28,434 bases of DNA from CAYGAM01 sp964347915 (GCA_964347915.1 CAYGAM010000017.1:1-28434); one strand, 5' to 3'; positions 15,431 through 23,277 are shown, counted from the first letter of the stretch. The notes: generated from the sequence alone by a model not told the origin. A program made the numbers and translations.

Positions 15431-16441
15431 ATGGAAGTGAGGATTGCAGGCAAGCTCGTGGGAAGGAGAAGAGCATTTTTTGTTGCAGAAGCAGGAATAA
15501 ATCACAATGGCCGCATCAGTCTTGCAAAAAAACTCATTTACCATGCAATGATCTCTGGAGCCGACGCAGTAAAATTTCAGGCATTTCGCGCAGAAAACTT
15601 GACATCAACAAAGTCCAAATTCTTCAAAGCATTCAAAAAACTAGAGCTAAGGGATGACGAACTTGAGGAATTAGCGGATTATGCCAAAGGACAAGCAATG
15701 CCAATCTTCTTTAGCGTATTTGATGATGCAATGGCAGACTTTACAGCGTCACTGCGAGTTTCAGCGTTCAAGATTGCGTCAGGCGATATTACACATCTGC
15801 CACTCATCAGGCATGTTGCAGGCCTAAAAAAACCGACAATAATATCTACTGGTATGGCCAATATGCGAGAAGTTAAAGACGCAGTAAAGACAATCGAAAA
15901 AGAAAGCAACAGCAAAATTGTGCTTTTGCACAGCATCTCTTCATACCCGCCGCCTAAAAACGAAATAAATTTGAATGCAATTGCAACACTGAAAGATGCC
16001 TTCCAGTATCCTGTAGGTTTTTCTGACAACGGACCTGAATTCATATCAATTCTTGCAGCAGTGGCATTGGGCGCAAACATGATTGAAAAACATTTTACGC
16101 TAAGCAGAAATTTGAAGGGCCCTGATCATAGCATTTCTATGAATCCCGCGCAATTTCAAAAAGCGGTAGCGGAATCAAGAATGATCGAAGAAATGCTGGG
16201 CAATGGCAAAATTATATGCCAGAGATCAGAGCTGGAGAACTTGACGGCAGCCCGCCGTTCTATTACTGCATTGAACGATATTAAAATAAATGAAAAGATA
16301 TCCAAGCTGCATATAGGAGTCAAGAGGCCTGCAAATGGAATTTTACCAAAATACTACAAGAGACTGCTTGGCAAAACTGCCAGAAGAAGCATTGAAAAAG
16401 ATCAGGCGGTGCAATGGGATGATCTTGCAGACGGTCGTTGA
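15431..16441 (+). CDS. neuB: NeuB/PseI-like nonulosonic acid synthase
   Basis: The 336-residue protein is a sialic-acid-synthase family enzyme that condenses phosphoenolpyruvate with a 6-carbon N-acetylated sugar to give a 9-carbon nonulosonic acid. It shows VAEAGINHNG (18-27), GADAVKFQ (43-50), the barrel motifs FKIASGDI, ISTGMAN and IEKHFTL, then the C-terminal antifreeze-like SAF domain (about 270-336) with ARRSI, VKRPANGI and LLGKTARRSI. Length is normal. A TAAATTTTTT box lies about 22-34 bases upstream of the ATG. The PseG-like gene follows two bases after the stop, pointing to a pseudaminic-type route, although a legionaminic or neuraminic product cannot be excluded. Confidence 0.93.
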   Translation: MEVRIAGKLVGRRRAFFVAEAGINHNGRISLAKKLIYHAMISGADAVKFQAFRAENLTSTKSKFFKAFKKLELRDDELEELADYAKGQAMPIFFSVFDDAMADFTASLRVSAFKIASGDITHLPLIRHVAGLKKPTIISTGMANMREVKDAVKTIEKESNSKIVLLHSISSYPPPKNEINLNAIATLKDAFQYPVGFSDNGPEFISILAAVALGANMIEKHFTLSRNLKGPDHSISMNPAQFQKAVAESRMIEEMLGNGKIICQRSELENLTAARRSITALNDIKINEKISKLHIGVKRPANGILPKYYKRLLGKTARRSIEKDQAVQWDDLADGR

Positions 16442-16443
16442 AG

Positions 16444-17454
16444 ATGAATATTATGTTCAGAGTTTCGGGCGGAAGGGCAAGAGGAAGAGAGCTTGGCATG
16501 GGACACATTTACCGTTGCCTGAATCTAGCAGAACGATTTGCGGAACATGATCTCTATTTTTTGATGGAGAACTTTGGGGGCATTGAGGATCTGCGCCTTG
16601 AAAAAAAATATCACGTAATCACACTAATGCAGGGCATAGATGCAAAGTCTGACATAAACCAGACTGTAGCTGCCATACGCAACAACAGCATTGACATGCT
16701 AATCATTGACAAGCATGGAATGCCAATCTCTTACTATGCAGAGATAAAGAAGCACTGCATGACCGTAGCTATAGGTGATCTGACAAATATCCAATTTCCT
16801 GCCGACCTCGTCGTTAACGGATTTGTGGGATTTGAAAATAGTGTGACAAAAAACAAGTATGGAGATAGATGCCTATTGGGACCAAAATATCAGATACTGA
16901 ACAAAAGGTTTGGAAAGAATACGACAAGGAACAAGCGCCATAGGCTGTTAGTGACGCTAGGCGGCTTTGATGAGTATGGCTTATCAGAGTACGTGGCGCG
17001 CAAACTAGGCGAGTTGGGGCATAGTTTTAAGACAAAAATCATACTAGGTCCTGCATCTACAACAAAACCGGCCAAGCAAGATCATGCCATAATTATCTCG
17101 AAATTTACAAACGACATGCAAAAGGAGATTGGGATGACTGAATTTGGGTTATGCTCCGGCGGATTGACAAGCTATGAATTTGCATCGCAAGGAATTCCAT
17201 TCGCAATAATCTGCCAAGAACGGCACCAACTCAAAACTGCAAAAGAATGGGAGAAGAGAGGCCTTGCAATTAATTTGGGGCTAGTTCGCAAGAATCTTGA
17301 TGCCGCACTTGCGAAATATTTGGCTTGCGTTAGCTTGGGAGAAGTTAATCTTAGAACGGACAGAACAGTTTGTGATGGATTGGGAGGATATCGCGTAGCT
17401 AGGGAAATACTGTCGCTTTCATCTAACTTTGCAGGACAGAAGCAACATATTTGA
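16444..17454 (+). CDS. pseG: PseG-like UDP-amino-sugar hydrolase
   Basis: The 336-residue GT-B-type protein has RELGMGHIYRCLNLAE (16-31), the GxGHxxRCLxLA signature of PseG/SpsG proteins, which remove UDP from the diacetamido sugar before NeuB/PseI acts. Further family stretches are DLTNIQFPADLVVNG, LLGPKYQIL and the nucleotide-site loop TEFGLCSGGLTSYEFASQG. It starts two bases after the neuB stop; a TTG overlapping the stop (16438) is an alternative. Its 3' end overlaps the convergent aminotransferase gene by 32 bases. The pair with neuB gives good support for the hydrolase role; SpsG-like function in another glycan is the alternative. Confidence 0.85.
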   Translation: MNIMFRVSGGRARGRELGMGHIYRCLNLAERFAEHDLYFLMENFGGIEDLRLEKKYHVITLMQGIDAKSDINQTVAAIRNNSIDMLIIDKHGMPISYYAEIKKHCMTVAIGDLTNIQFPADLVVNGFVGFENSVTKNKYGDRCLLGPKYQILNKRFGKNTTRNKRHRLLVTLGGFDEYGLSEYVARKLGELGHSFKTKIILGPASTTKPAKQDHAIIISKFTNDMQKEIGMTEFGLCSGGLTSYEFASQGIPFAIICQERHQLKTAKEWEKRGLAINLGLVRKNLDAALAKYLACVSLGEVNLRTDRTVCDGLGGYRVAREILSLSSNFAGQKQHI

Positions 17455-18544
17455 TCTGCTTGTCCGTAATGTGTGGAAATATTGGCAGGCAGAGTATTTT
17501 GTCCTTGACTAGCTCTGCATTTGGAAGGGGCATACTTTTTCGCATGTATTTTTTGTAGTATGTCATAAGGTGAAGCGGCCTATATTGGACACTAGCTCCT
17601 ATTCCCTTGGATGCAAGCTTTGCAAAAAGTTCATCCCTGGTTAGCGGATAATTTTTTTCCACTTTGATAGAATATAGATGGTATATGTGATTCCGGCCTG
17701 GCTTTTTGAGCGGTATGGTTACTCCCTTTATCTTGCCTACTAGTCTGTCAAGCTTGGCCGCCGCGGCTATTCGCATTTTGTTGATTTTGCCTATTCTAGA
17801 CGCCTGTGAAGATCCTAGCGCGGCGCGAATCTCATCCAGCCTGTAGTTGTATCCCAAATCTATGATATCATACCTCCAGTTCGCGCTGCGCTCTCTGTCC
17901 CGTGCAGACACGCTCATGCCCTGCGAACGAAGCAGGTTTACTTTCTCTTGAAGTTTGGCATCTGATGTGACTACCATGCCGCCCTCTCCAGTTGTCATAA
18001 TCTTTGTGGGATAGAAACTGAAGCATCCAAGATCGCCCATGCTGCCGCACTTTTTCTTCTCAAAGGACGCTCCTAGCGCATGCGCACAGTCTTCTATTAT
18101 GTACAGTCCATTCTGTTTGGCCAGCTCCTGTATGTTATCCATGTCACAAGATTGTCCTCCATAATGTACCGGAATAATCGCTTTGGTTCTCTTTGTTATG
18201 CATCGCTTTATGCTGTCTGGTAGTATATTGCATGTATCCATATCAACATCCGCAAATACCGGCCTGGCTCCGCAATATATGACAGCATTTGCAGTAGCTG
18301 CAAATGTGTGCGTAGGCACTATTACTTCATCTCCATTGCTAATTCCCAGAGCCCTAAGAGACAAATGAAGAGCGTGAGTCGCACTTCCTACTCCTGAAGC
18401 ATGCTGCACTCCAATGTGACGAGCAATTTTGGACTCGAATCTTCTTAGATACGGTCCATTAGTCAGCCATCTTCCTCCAAGAGCTTTCTGAACATTTTTT
18501 CTGTCCTCGTCAGATATCCATGGTACAAAGTATGGTACCTTCAT
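17423..18544 (-). CDS. DegT/DnrJ/EryC1/StrS aminotransferase (PseC-like)
   Basis: The 373-residue PLP enzyme has VGSATHALHLSLRAL (52-66), the PLP-contact EDCAHALG (151-158) and the internal-aldimine lysine K181 in SFYPTKIMTTGEGG. The C-terminal RPLHLMTYYKK is typical of the family. In pseudaminic or legionaminic acid synthesis such an enzyme aminates C4 of a UDP-4-keto-6-deoxy sugar, which fits the gene's place next to the PseG-like and NeuB-like genes. It is transcribed from a compact promoter shared with the epimerase gene at 18603. Which of the two aminotransferases here serves which pathway is inference. Confidence 0.9.
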   Translation of the reverse strand: MKVPYFVPWISDEDRKNVQKALGGRWLTNGPYLRRFESKIARHIGVQHASGVGSATHALHLSLRALGISNGDEVIVPTHTFAATANAVIYCGARPVFADVDMDTCNILPDSIKRCITKRTKAIIPVHYGGQSCDMDNIQELAKQNGLYIIEDCAHALGASFEKKKCGSMGDLGCFSFYPTKIMTTGEGGMVVTSDAKLQEKVNLLRSQGMSVSARDRERSANWRYDIIDLGYNYRLDEIRAALGSSQASRIGKINKMRIAAAAKLDRLVGKIKGVTIPLKKPGRNHIYHLYSIKVEKNYPLTRDELFAKLASKGIGASVQYRPLHLMTYYKKYMRKSMPLPNAELVKDKILCLPIFPHITDKQIKYVASVLQS

Positions 18545-18602
18545 GCCAAAAACTTCAAGACGCCCTATTAATTGATATATCTTTAGATTTTACTATGGTT
18601 CA
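18545..18602. promoter_or_regulatory. Compact divergent promoter with palindromic TATA sequences
   Basis: Only 58 bases separate the divergent start codons. The centre reads CTATTAATTGATATATC (18565-18581). It contains the palindromes ATTAAT (18567-18572), 23-28 bases from the minus-strand start, and GATATATC (18574-18581), 22-29 bases from the plus-strand start. Both genes appear leaderless. TBP binding at one box should block the other, so transcription may be mutually exclusive. Confidence 0.55.
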
Positions 18603-19589
18603 ATGAAAGTATTGATAACTGGCGGAGGAGGATACCTTGGTTCGATTCTCACAAACAAATTGCTAGATAGCGGGTACTCTGTCAGAGTGGTTGATGCGCT
18701 ATGGTATGGAAGCGAACCTGTAGAACAGATCAACAATAACAACTTGGAGATTGTAAGGGAAGACATTAGAGATCTCACCAAAATTGTAAGTGCATTGAGA
18801 GGAATTGATGCTGTAATACATCTGGCATCAATTGTTGGAATGCCGGCATCTAGTATTGAGCCTAGAACCAGCGAAGAAATCAACTATCTGGCTACTAAGA
18901 ATATCGCAGAGCTGTGCGAACTGCATGGCATTGGGACATACATATTTGCCAGCACATGTTCTGTCTACGGTTCACAGCCTGATGCGTTGATTACAGAAAA
19001 GTCAGCAATATTTCCTCTGGACTACTACGCCAAGTCTAAATTTCAATCTGAGAGAGCTATCAACTGGCTCAATACTGGAGCAACTATTCTGCGATTTGGC
19101 ACACTGTATGGACTATCGCCAAGAATGCGATTTGATCTAGTCATCAATCTGTTCATAGCACAAGCGTTGCATAAAGGCAAGATTACTGTGTTTGGAGGAA
19201 AACAGTATAGGCCATTTCTGCATGTACAAGACGCCGCCGAATCTCTAATTTTCGCCTTAGAAAAGGATCTAGATGGCGTCTATAATGTAATGTCTGAGAA
19301 TATGACTATCATGCAAGCAGCTGAACAAATAAGAGATCTGACGGGATGCCAAATTGAAGTATCGAACGAGGAGTGTGACAAAAGAAACTACCGAGTTTCT
19401 GCAAAAAAAATAGAGCGATTTGGCTTTTCACCATCAAAAGATATCAAATTTGCATTTGAGGAGATAAGACGCGCATTTGAGGAAGAATTCATTTCAGATT
19501 ATACAGAGCCTAGATACAGCAATTACAAGATGCTCTTTGGATCAGAAGAACTGCGCAACAAAGTTTTCGTCAGGGGCTTTGACGGTTAG
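18603..19589 (+). CDS. NAD-dependent epimerase/dehydratase (extended SDR)
   Basis: The 328-residue protein is an extended short-chain dehydrogenase/reductase acting on nucleotide sugars. It has the NAD-binding TGGGGYLG (6-13), VIHLAS in the fourth strand region, STCSVYG (117-123) and the catalytic YxxxK as YYAKSK (Y142, K146), followed by RFGTLYG and RPFLHVQDAA. It could be a 4-epimerase or a 4,6-dehydratase. A PseB-like dehydratase is needed for the nonulosonic acid route and not otherwise seen, so this gene is the only candidate in view, but its motifs look more like the GalE/RfbB group than PseB. TATA sequence GATATATC lies 22-29 bases before the ATG. Confidence 0.88.
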   Translation: MKVLITGGGGYLGSILTNKLLDSGYSVRVVDALWYGSEPVEQINNNNLEIVREDIRDLTKIVSALRGIDAVIHLASIVGMPASSIEPRTSEEINYLATKNIAELCELHGIGTYIFASTCSVYGSQPDALITEKSAIFPLDYYAKSKFQSERAINWLNTGATILRFGTLYGLSPRMRFDLVINLFIAQALHKGKITVFGGKQYRPFLHVQDAAESLIFALEKDLDGVYNVMSENMTIMQAAEQIRDLTGCQIEVSNEECDKRNYRVSAKKIERFGFSPSKDIKFAFEEIRRAFEEEFISDYTEPRYSNYKMLFGSEELRNKVFVRGFDG

Positions 19590-19712
19590 CCACGACTATG
19601 ACTGGAGCGTGCTTCATGAAAAGCGCAAGATCAGGAAGCGCTGTGTTGTACTATGAATACAGTAATGAATGACGTGATATGAAATTTAGCGGCGCCATAC
19701 GCATATCAAAAT

Positions 19713-19721
19713 ACATTTATC
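19713..19721 (+). promoter_or_regulatory. TATA-like box of the PhyH-family gene
   Basis: ACATTTATC lies 22-30 bases before the ATG at 19743. Confidence 0.5.
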
Positions 19722-19742
19722 AGCAGGTAACAACAGTCTGGT

Positions 19743-20570
19743 ATGGCAAATAGAATGAAGAGCGTGCTCAGGCCGCATAAAAAGCTCTTTGCAGCATCGT
19801 ATCTGATTCGACAACAGGTATTTCATCCGCAACATTTTAATCGGCATGATGAGAGGACGCGTTTAATTCTCAAAGACATACAAGAGCGCGGCTTTTTTGT
19901 GATTCCGAACTTTGTGGATAAAGCGTACTGCAAAGAATGCATCAAAGACATTGACGCGATGATGCAAAGTCACCGAGAGTTTGTCCAGCAATATTCAGAT
20001 GACAGAATATTTGGCTCCGAGCATTTGTCCTCAAACATAATGAAGTTTGCCAGAAATGAGTACGCATTGGAACTTGCAAACAAATACAATACTATAGACA
20101 CAGATCTTGGATTTACGCTCGCAAATGTCATAAAATATTCTAATGCAAGCAGCAAGCTTGGCTCTGGTGGGGGCTGGCACAGGGACAGCGTAAACCGCCA
20201 GTTCAAAGCAATATTGTATCTGAATGATGTCACAGAAGAGAATGGCGCTTATCAAATTATAGAGGGTTCGCACAAATTAGGCCGAGTCCTAGATGATATA
20301 GCGGTGGGCTCTTGCACCTTTGATAATGTAAGGTATGACGATGGTCAAATAGATAAAATAATTCAAAAAAATCCTGAACGGCTAAAGACGATTACGGGCA
20401 ATGCCGGAACCGCAATTCTAAAAGACTGTTCTGCAATACATCGAGGATCACCATTGAAGGAAGGAGCAAGATACGCGCTCACAAATTATTACTTTTACAC
20501 GCGGAAGATAAATTCCAAACTGCATGAGCATTTTGCGCCTGTAGTTGCGCCAGAGACTACTCTGAAATGA
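19743..20570 (+). CDS. PhyH-family Fe(II)/2-oxoglutarate dioxygenase
   Basis: The 275-residue protein has the phytanoyl-CoA dioxygenase fold signature: GFFVIPNF near residue 50, the iron ligands H146 and D148 in GGGWHRDS, the conserved LYLNDVTEENGAYQIIEGSHK, then the distal ligand H233 in AIHRGSP and R243 in EGARYAL for 2-oxoglutarate. All catalytic residues are present. Such enzymes hydroxylate small molecules, lipids or sugars. Its place between nucleotide-sugar genes suggests it modifies a glycan, a sugar precursor or a lipid carrier, which is inference. It appears to be transcribed alone. Confidence 0.88.
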   Translation: MANRMKSVLRPHKKLFAASYLIRQQVFHPQHFNRHDERTRLILKDIQERGFFVIPNFVDKAYCKECIKDIDAMMQSHREFVQQYSDDRIFGSEHLSSNIMKFARNEYALELANKYNTIDTDLGFTLANVIKYSNASSKLGSGGGWHRDSVNRQFKAILYLNDVTEENGAYQIIEGSHKLGRVLDDIAVGSCTFDNVRYDDGQIDKIIQKNPERLKTITGNAGTAILKDCSAIHRGSPLKEGARYALTNYYFYTRKINSKLHEHFAPVVAPETTLK

Positions 20571-20715
20571 ATTGCTGTAATTTTCCGGTCTGCATCATGC
20601 TGTATGGTGCTAAACAGCCGTTCAGTCTTCACAGATTGATAGCCAGTTGATCCGAAAGACCATGCGTGGAATTTTAACTATGCTGCTAGGATAGAGCAAA
20701 CTGATTTTAAATGAC

Positions 20716-20724
20716 ATGATATAA
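20716..20724 (+). promoter_or_regulatory. TATA box of the nucleotidyltransferase-dehydrogenase operon
   Basis: ATGATATAA lies 23-31 bases before the GTG at 20747. Confidence 0.55.
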
Positions 20725-20746
20725 ATGCACTTGGACTGGCAAGACT

Positions 20747-21565
20747 GTGTTGAAGGCAGTAATTACATGCGGAGGGCGAGGAACAAGACTACTCCCATTT
20801 ACAAAAGAGCTGCCAAAAGAGATGGCTCCAGTATTCTACAAATCAACCGGTAAAATCCAAATGTTCCCTTTGCTTCAACTGATATTTGAAAAGTTGTATG
20901 ATTCGGGAATTAGAGATTTCTGTTTTGTTTCGGCAAAAGACAAAAGATCAATTGAAGATCACTTCATCCCAGATTCTTCAAGAAGCGAATATTTGGAAGA
21001 GTTTTTTTGTAAATTGAGAAAGTCAAAGATATTCTGGATAACGCAGCAGGCGCCTTGTGGGTTTGGCGATGCAGTAAAATATTCCGAACCGTTTGTAGAA
21101 AATGACGGTTTTATCTTACAAGCAGGCGATGTTGCAGTGCTGAAAAAAAACAAGAGTGTGATAGATCAGATCATTGAGCTTTCAAAATCGGGCAAGTATG
21201 ATGGAATACTGTGCGTACGAGAGGTGTCCGAGCCCAAAAGACATGGAGTTGTAGAATTGGAAGATTCAGATGCCACGCAAAGCCTGATCAAAAGTGCGGA
21301 AGAAAAGCCCGAAGAGCCCAGATCGGATTTGGGAATAATGCCCATCTATTATTTCAATAACTCAATATTTGATGCTTTGGACAAAATTCCTCCCGGCAAA
21401 AACAGCGAGTTGCAGGTAACAGATGCTGTTCAGCACCTAATAGAGCGCGGCCGAAAAATTCTTGCGATCAGAGTAGACAGTGAGATGTTTTGGGATACAG
21501 GAACGCCTGCATCCTACTGGGATGCTCTGAAACAATCGTACGAACTGGCCAGAGGGAAAAGATGA
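20747..21565 (+). CDS. GalU-like sugar-1-phosphate nucleotidyltransferase
   Basis: The 272-residue enzyme begins LKAVITCGGRGTRLLP and LPKEMAPVF (22-30), the UTP/dTTP-binding signature and catalytic Lys region of glucose-1-phosphate uridylyl/thymidylyltransferases. Further motifs are FILQAGDVAVL, VSEPKRHGVVEL, AEEKPEEP and MFWDTGTPASYWDAL, all of GalU type. It probably forms UDP-glucose (or a similar NDP sugar) from the sugar 1-phosphate. The next gene, a UDP-glucose 6-dehydrogenase, overlaps its stop codon in an ATGA arrangement, so the product is very likely passed on to it. Start: GTG at 20747, with the adjacent TTG at 20750 possible. Confidence 0.9.
   Translation: MLKAVITCGGRGTRLLPFTKELPKEMAPVFYKSTGKIQMFPLLQLIFEKLYDSGIRDFCFVSAKDKRSIEDHFIPDSSRSEYLEEFFCKLRKSKIFWITQQAPCGFGDAVKYSEPFVENDGFILQAGDVAVLKKNKSVIDQIIELSKSGKYDGILCVREVSEPKRHGVVELEDSDATQSLIKSAEEKPEEPRSDLGIMPIYYFNNSIFDALDKIPPGKNSELQVTDAVQHLIERGRKILAIRVDSEMFWDTGTPASYWDALKQSYELARGKR
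21552..21561 (+). promoter_or_regulatory. Ribosome binding site GAGGG for the dehydrogenase
   Basis: AGAGGGAAAAG immediately precedes the ATGA overlap. It supports the ATG at 21562 rather than the upstream ATG at 21490. Confidence 0.5.
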
Positions 21566-22902
21566 AGATCGGCATTGTCGGGGCCGGCTTCGTAGGCCTA
21601 TCGCTGGCAGCAGTAATGAGCAACAAAGGATTAGAGGTATTAGTTGCAGATTCAGATCTGAAAAAGGCTGATAATATAAGAAGAGGAATTGCTCCTTTTT
21701 ATGAAAGAAATCTTGACAGCTATTTAAAAAAAGAAATTGGAAAAAACCTTGCAGTGGCCAGCAGCCTTGATGATTTGGTAAGGATATGCAAGACAATTTT
21801 TATAACAGTCGGAACTCCGCTGCGAAAGGGCGAAATAGACCTGACACATATCAAAACCGTTGCAAATGATATTGGAAGAATCTTGAAATTCTCAGCACAC
21901 TGTCCGGCTATAGTCATCAAAAGTACTGTCATACCTGGCACTCACCATGTTGTGAAAAAAATATTAGAAGAAGGATCTAGCCTTAAGGAAGGCCATGGGT
22001 TTGACTTGCTAGCAAACCCCGAATTTCTGAGAGAGGGCAGGGCTATTGAGGACACCGAAAATCCGCACTTGATTGTAATCGGAGCAAACAGCAAGCAGTC
22101 GGCTACAAGACTTAAGAGGATTTATGACAAAGCATGCGGGAAACCGCAGTACATGTTCACAAATCCCCCTACGGCAGAAATGATAAAATATGCAAACAAT
22201 GCGTTTCTGGCCACAAAAATTAGCTTCATCAACCAGATGGCATCCATCTGTCAGTCAATTCCGGGAACAAACATTGACAAAGTTGCCGAGGGAATCGGAA
22301 TAGATCCAAGAATCGGAAGACAATTCCTTGTAGCAGGACCTGGATACGGGGGTTCATGCCTGCCAAAAGACCTCCAGGCGCTCATATCGTACAGTTCGCA
22401 GATGGGGAAGAAGCCTCTCCTGCTTGATGCAGTAAAAAAAATCAACGACGGGCAGCTTGAAAGCATCTTGAAATTTTTAGAGTTGGAAAAGGCTAAAATT
22501 GTGAACAAAAGAATTTCGGTTCTGGGTTTGGCATTTAAGGATAATACTGATGACATAAGAGACTCCGTATCAATAAGGTTGATTAGAAGACTTTTGCGGC
22601 TAAAATATAGCGTCACAGTTCATGATCCATTGGCCATGGGAAATACGAAAAATGTCTTTAAAGACCAGCTTCAGTACGGCGCATCTGCAAAGAAGACACT
22701 TCAAAACAGCGAGTGTGTAATAATCATGGTATCATGGAAGCAGTACGAAAGATTGTCTGATGGAGATTTCAGTACGATGAAAAACAGACTGGTCATAGAT
22801 GCGTGCAGGATATTATTACACAAAAAACTCAGTCCAAAGTACTATGCACTGGGAGTGGGAGAGACAAGACGAGGTACGGATGAACTTGAATCTTTGACAT
22901 AG
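21562..22902 (+). CDS. UDP-glucose/UDP-HexNAc 6-dehydrogenase
   Basis: The 446-residue protein has all three domains of the UDP-glucose/GDP-mannose dehydrogenase family. The NAD-binding domain has GAGFVGL (7-13), VGTP and KSTVIPGT; the central helix contains EMIKYANNAFLATKISFINQ-like residues (K209, N213); the catalytic cysteine C266 sits in GPGYGGSCLPKD; and the UDP-binding domain has LGLAFKDNTDDIRDS. The GGSC form is usual for UDP-glucose 6-dehydrogenases (UDP-GlcNAc types often have GGHC). It would make UDP-glucuronate with two NAD+ reductions. It is the second gene of an operon with the GalU-like gene. Confidence 0.93.
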   Translation: MKIGIVGAGFVGLSLAAVMSNKGLEVLVADSDLKKADNIRRGIAPFYERNLDSYLKKEIGKNLAVASSLDDLVRICKTIFITVGTPLRKGEIDLTHIKTVANDIGRILKFSAHCPAIVIKSTVIPGTHHVVKKILEEGSSLKEGHGFDLLANPEFLREGRAIEDTENPHLIVIGANSKQSATRLKRIYDKACGKPQYMFTNPPTAEMIKYANNAFLATKISFINQMASICQSIPGTNIDKVAEGIGIDPRIGRQFLVAGPGYGGSCLPKDLQALISYSSQMGKKPLLLDAVKKINDGQLESILKFLELEKAKIVNKRISVLGLAFKDNTDDIRDSVSIRLIRRLLRLKYSVTVHDPLAMGNTKNVFKDQLQYGASAKKTLQNSECVIIMVSWKQYERLSDGDFSTMKNRLVIDACRILLHKKLSPKYYALGVGETRRGTDELESLT

Positions 22903-22980
22903 ATACCAGGCCAGTTTTATGTAGCAAGCCGCCGCAAGCGCATTTGGCGGACTAACTGCCGCATTGGACTCGCATGCGCC

Positions 22981-23017
22981 AAGATCCAACATTCGGCGGC
23001 GTCGCGCCGAACATCTT
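22981..23017. repeat. GC-rich stem-loop
   Basis: TTCGGCG (22992-22998) and CGCCGAA (23005-23011) form a perfect 7-bp stem around GCGTCG. AAGAT (22981-22985) and ATCTT (23013-23017) can extend it across an asymmetric internal loop. It lies 80-115 bases beyond the dehydrogenase stop and could be a transcript-end structure or part of a small RNA. Confidence 0.45.
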
Positions 23018-23154
23018 CGTGCTGCATGCGTACATAGTCAGTCCGTATCTTTCTCTGCATGGTGATCTTGGGACACTTTTGAATCCGCCGGCCGCCTCCA
23101 TTTTAGGCAAACTGACAATCGTGAGTAGATTTGATACCGCCTGCCGCAAGCTTG

Positions 23155-23187
23155 TTGACTACAGGCAATTACAAGTATTGTAGTCAA
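23155..23187. repeat. 9-bp perfect dyad upstream of the glycosyltransferase
   Basis: TTGACTACA (23155-23163) and TGTAGTCAA (23179-23187) are exact inverted copies separated by 15 bases. The dyad lies 91-123 bases upstream of the ATG at 23278. With no T-run on the plus strand it looks more like a protein-binding site than a terminator. Confidence 0.5.
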
Positions 23188-23193
23188 AAACGA

Positions 23194-23211
23194 ACGATCT
23201 GTGCGTATATT
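23194..23211. repeat. Copy B of the 18-base intergenic repeat
   Basis: ACGATCTGTGCGTATATT matches 13919-13936 at 17 of 18 positions and begins six bases after the 9-bp dyad. Confidence 0.4.
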
Positions 23212-23277
23212 GCTGCTTTGGTGCTGTGCTATTTTTAATTGAGCGCATAGTTTGTAGCTCAGCCTGTTACAATTATA

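Larger units (their letters stand above)
22903..23277. other. 375-base gap with hairpins, dyad and repeat, no supported gene
   Basis: The first half is clearly richer in G+C than the flanking genes and carries two hairpins; the second half has a 9-bp dyad, the 18-base repeat copy B and an AT-rich TTTTTAATT box (23232-23240) before the glycosyltransferase. Overlapping frames of 65-69 codons on both strands lack recognisable motifs. Confidence 0.45.

Noticed and set aside
18630..18650. GGTTCGATTCTCA resembling a tRNA T-arm
   Set aside because: It lies inside the well-supported epimerase coding sequence and no acceptor stem or other arms can be formed around it.
22952..23183. Overlapping 65- and 69-codon frames on opposite strands
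   Set aside because: Neither shows recognisable motifs; both coincide with GC-rich inverted repeats that keep frames open by composition.
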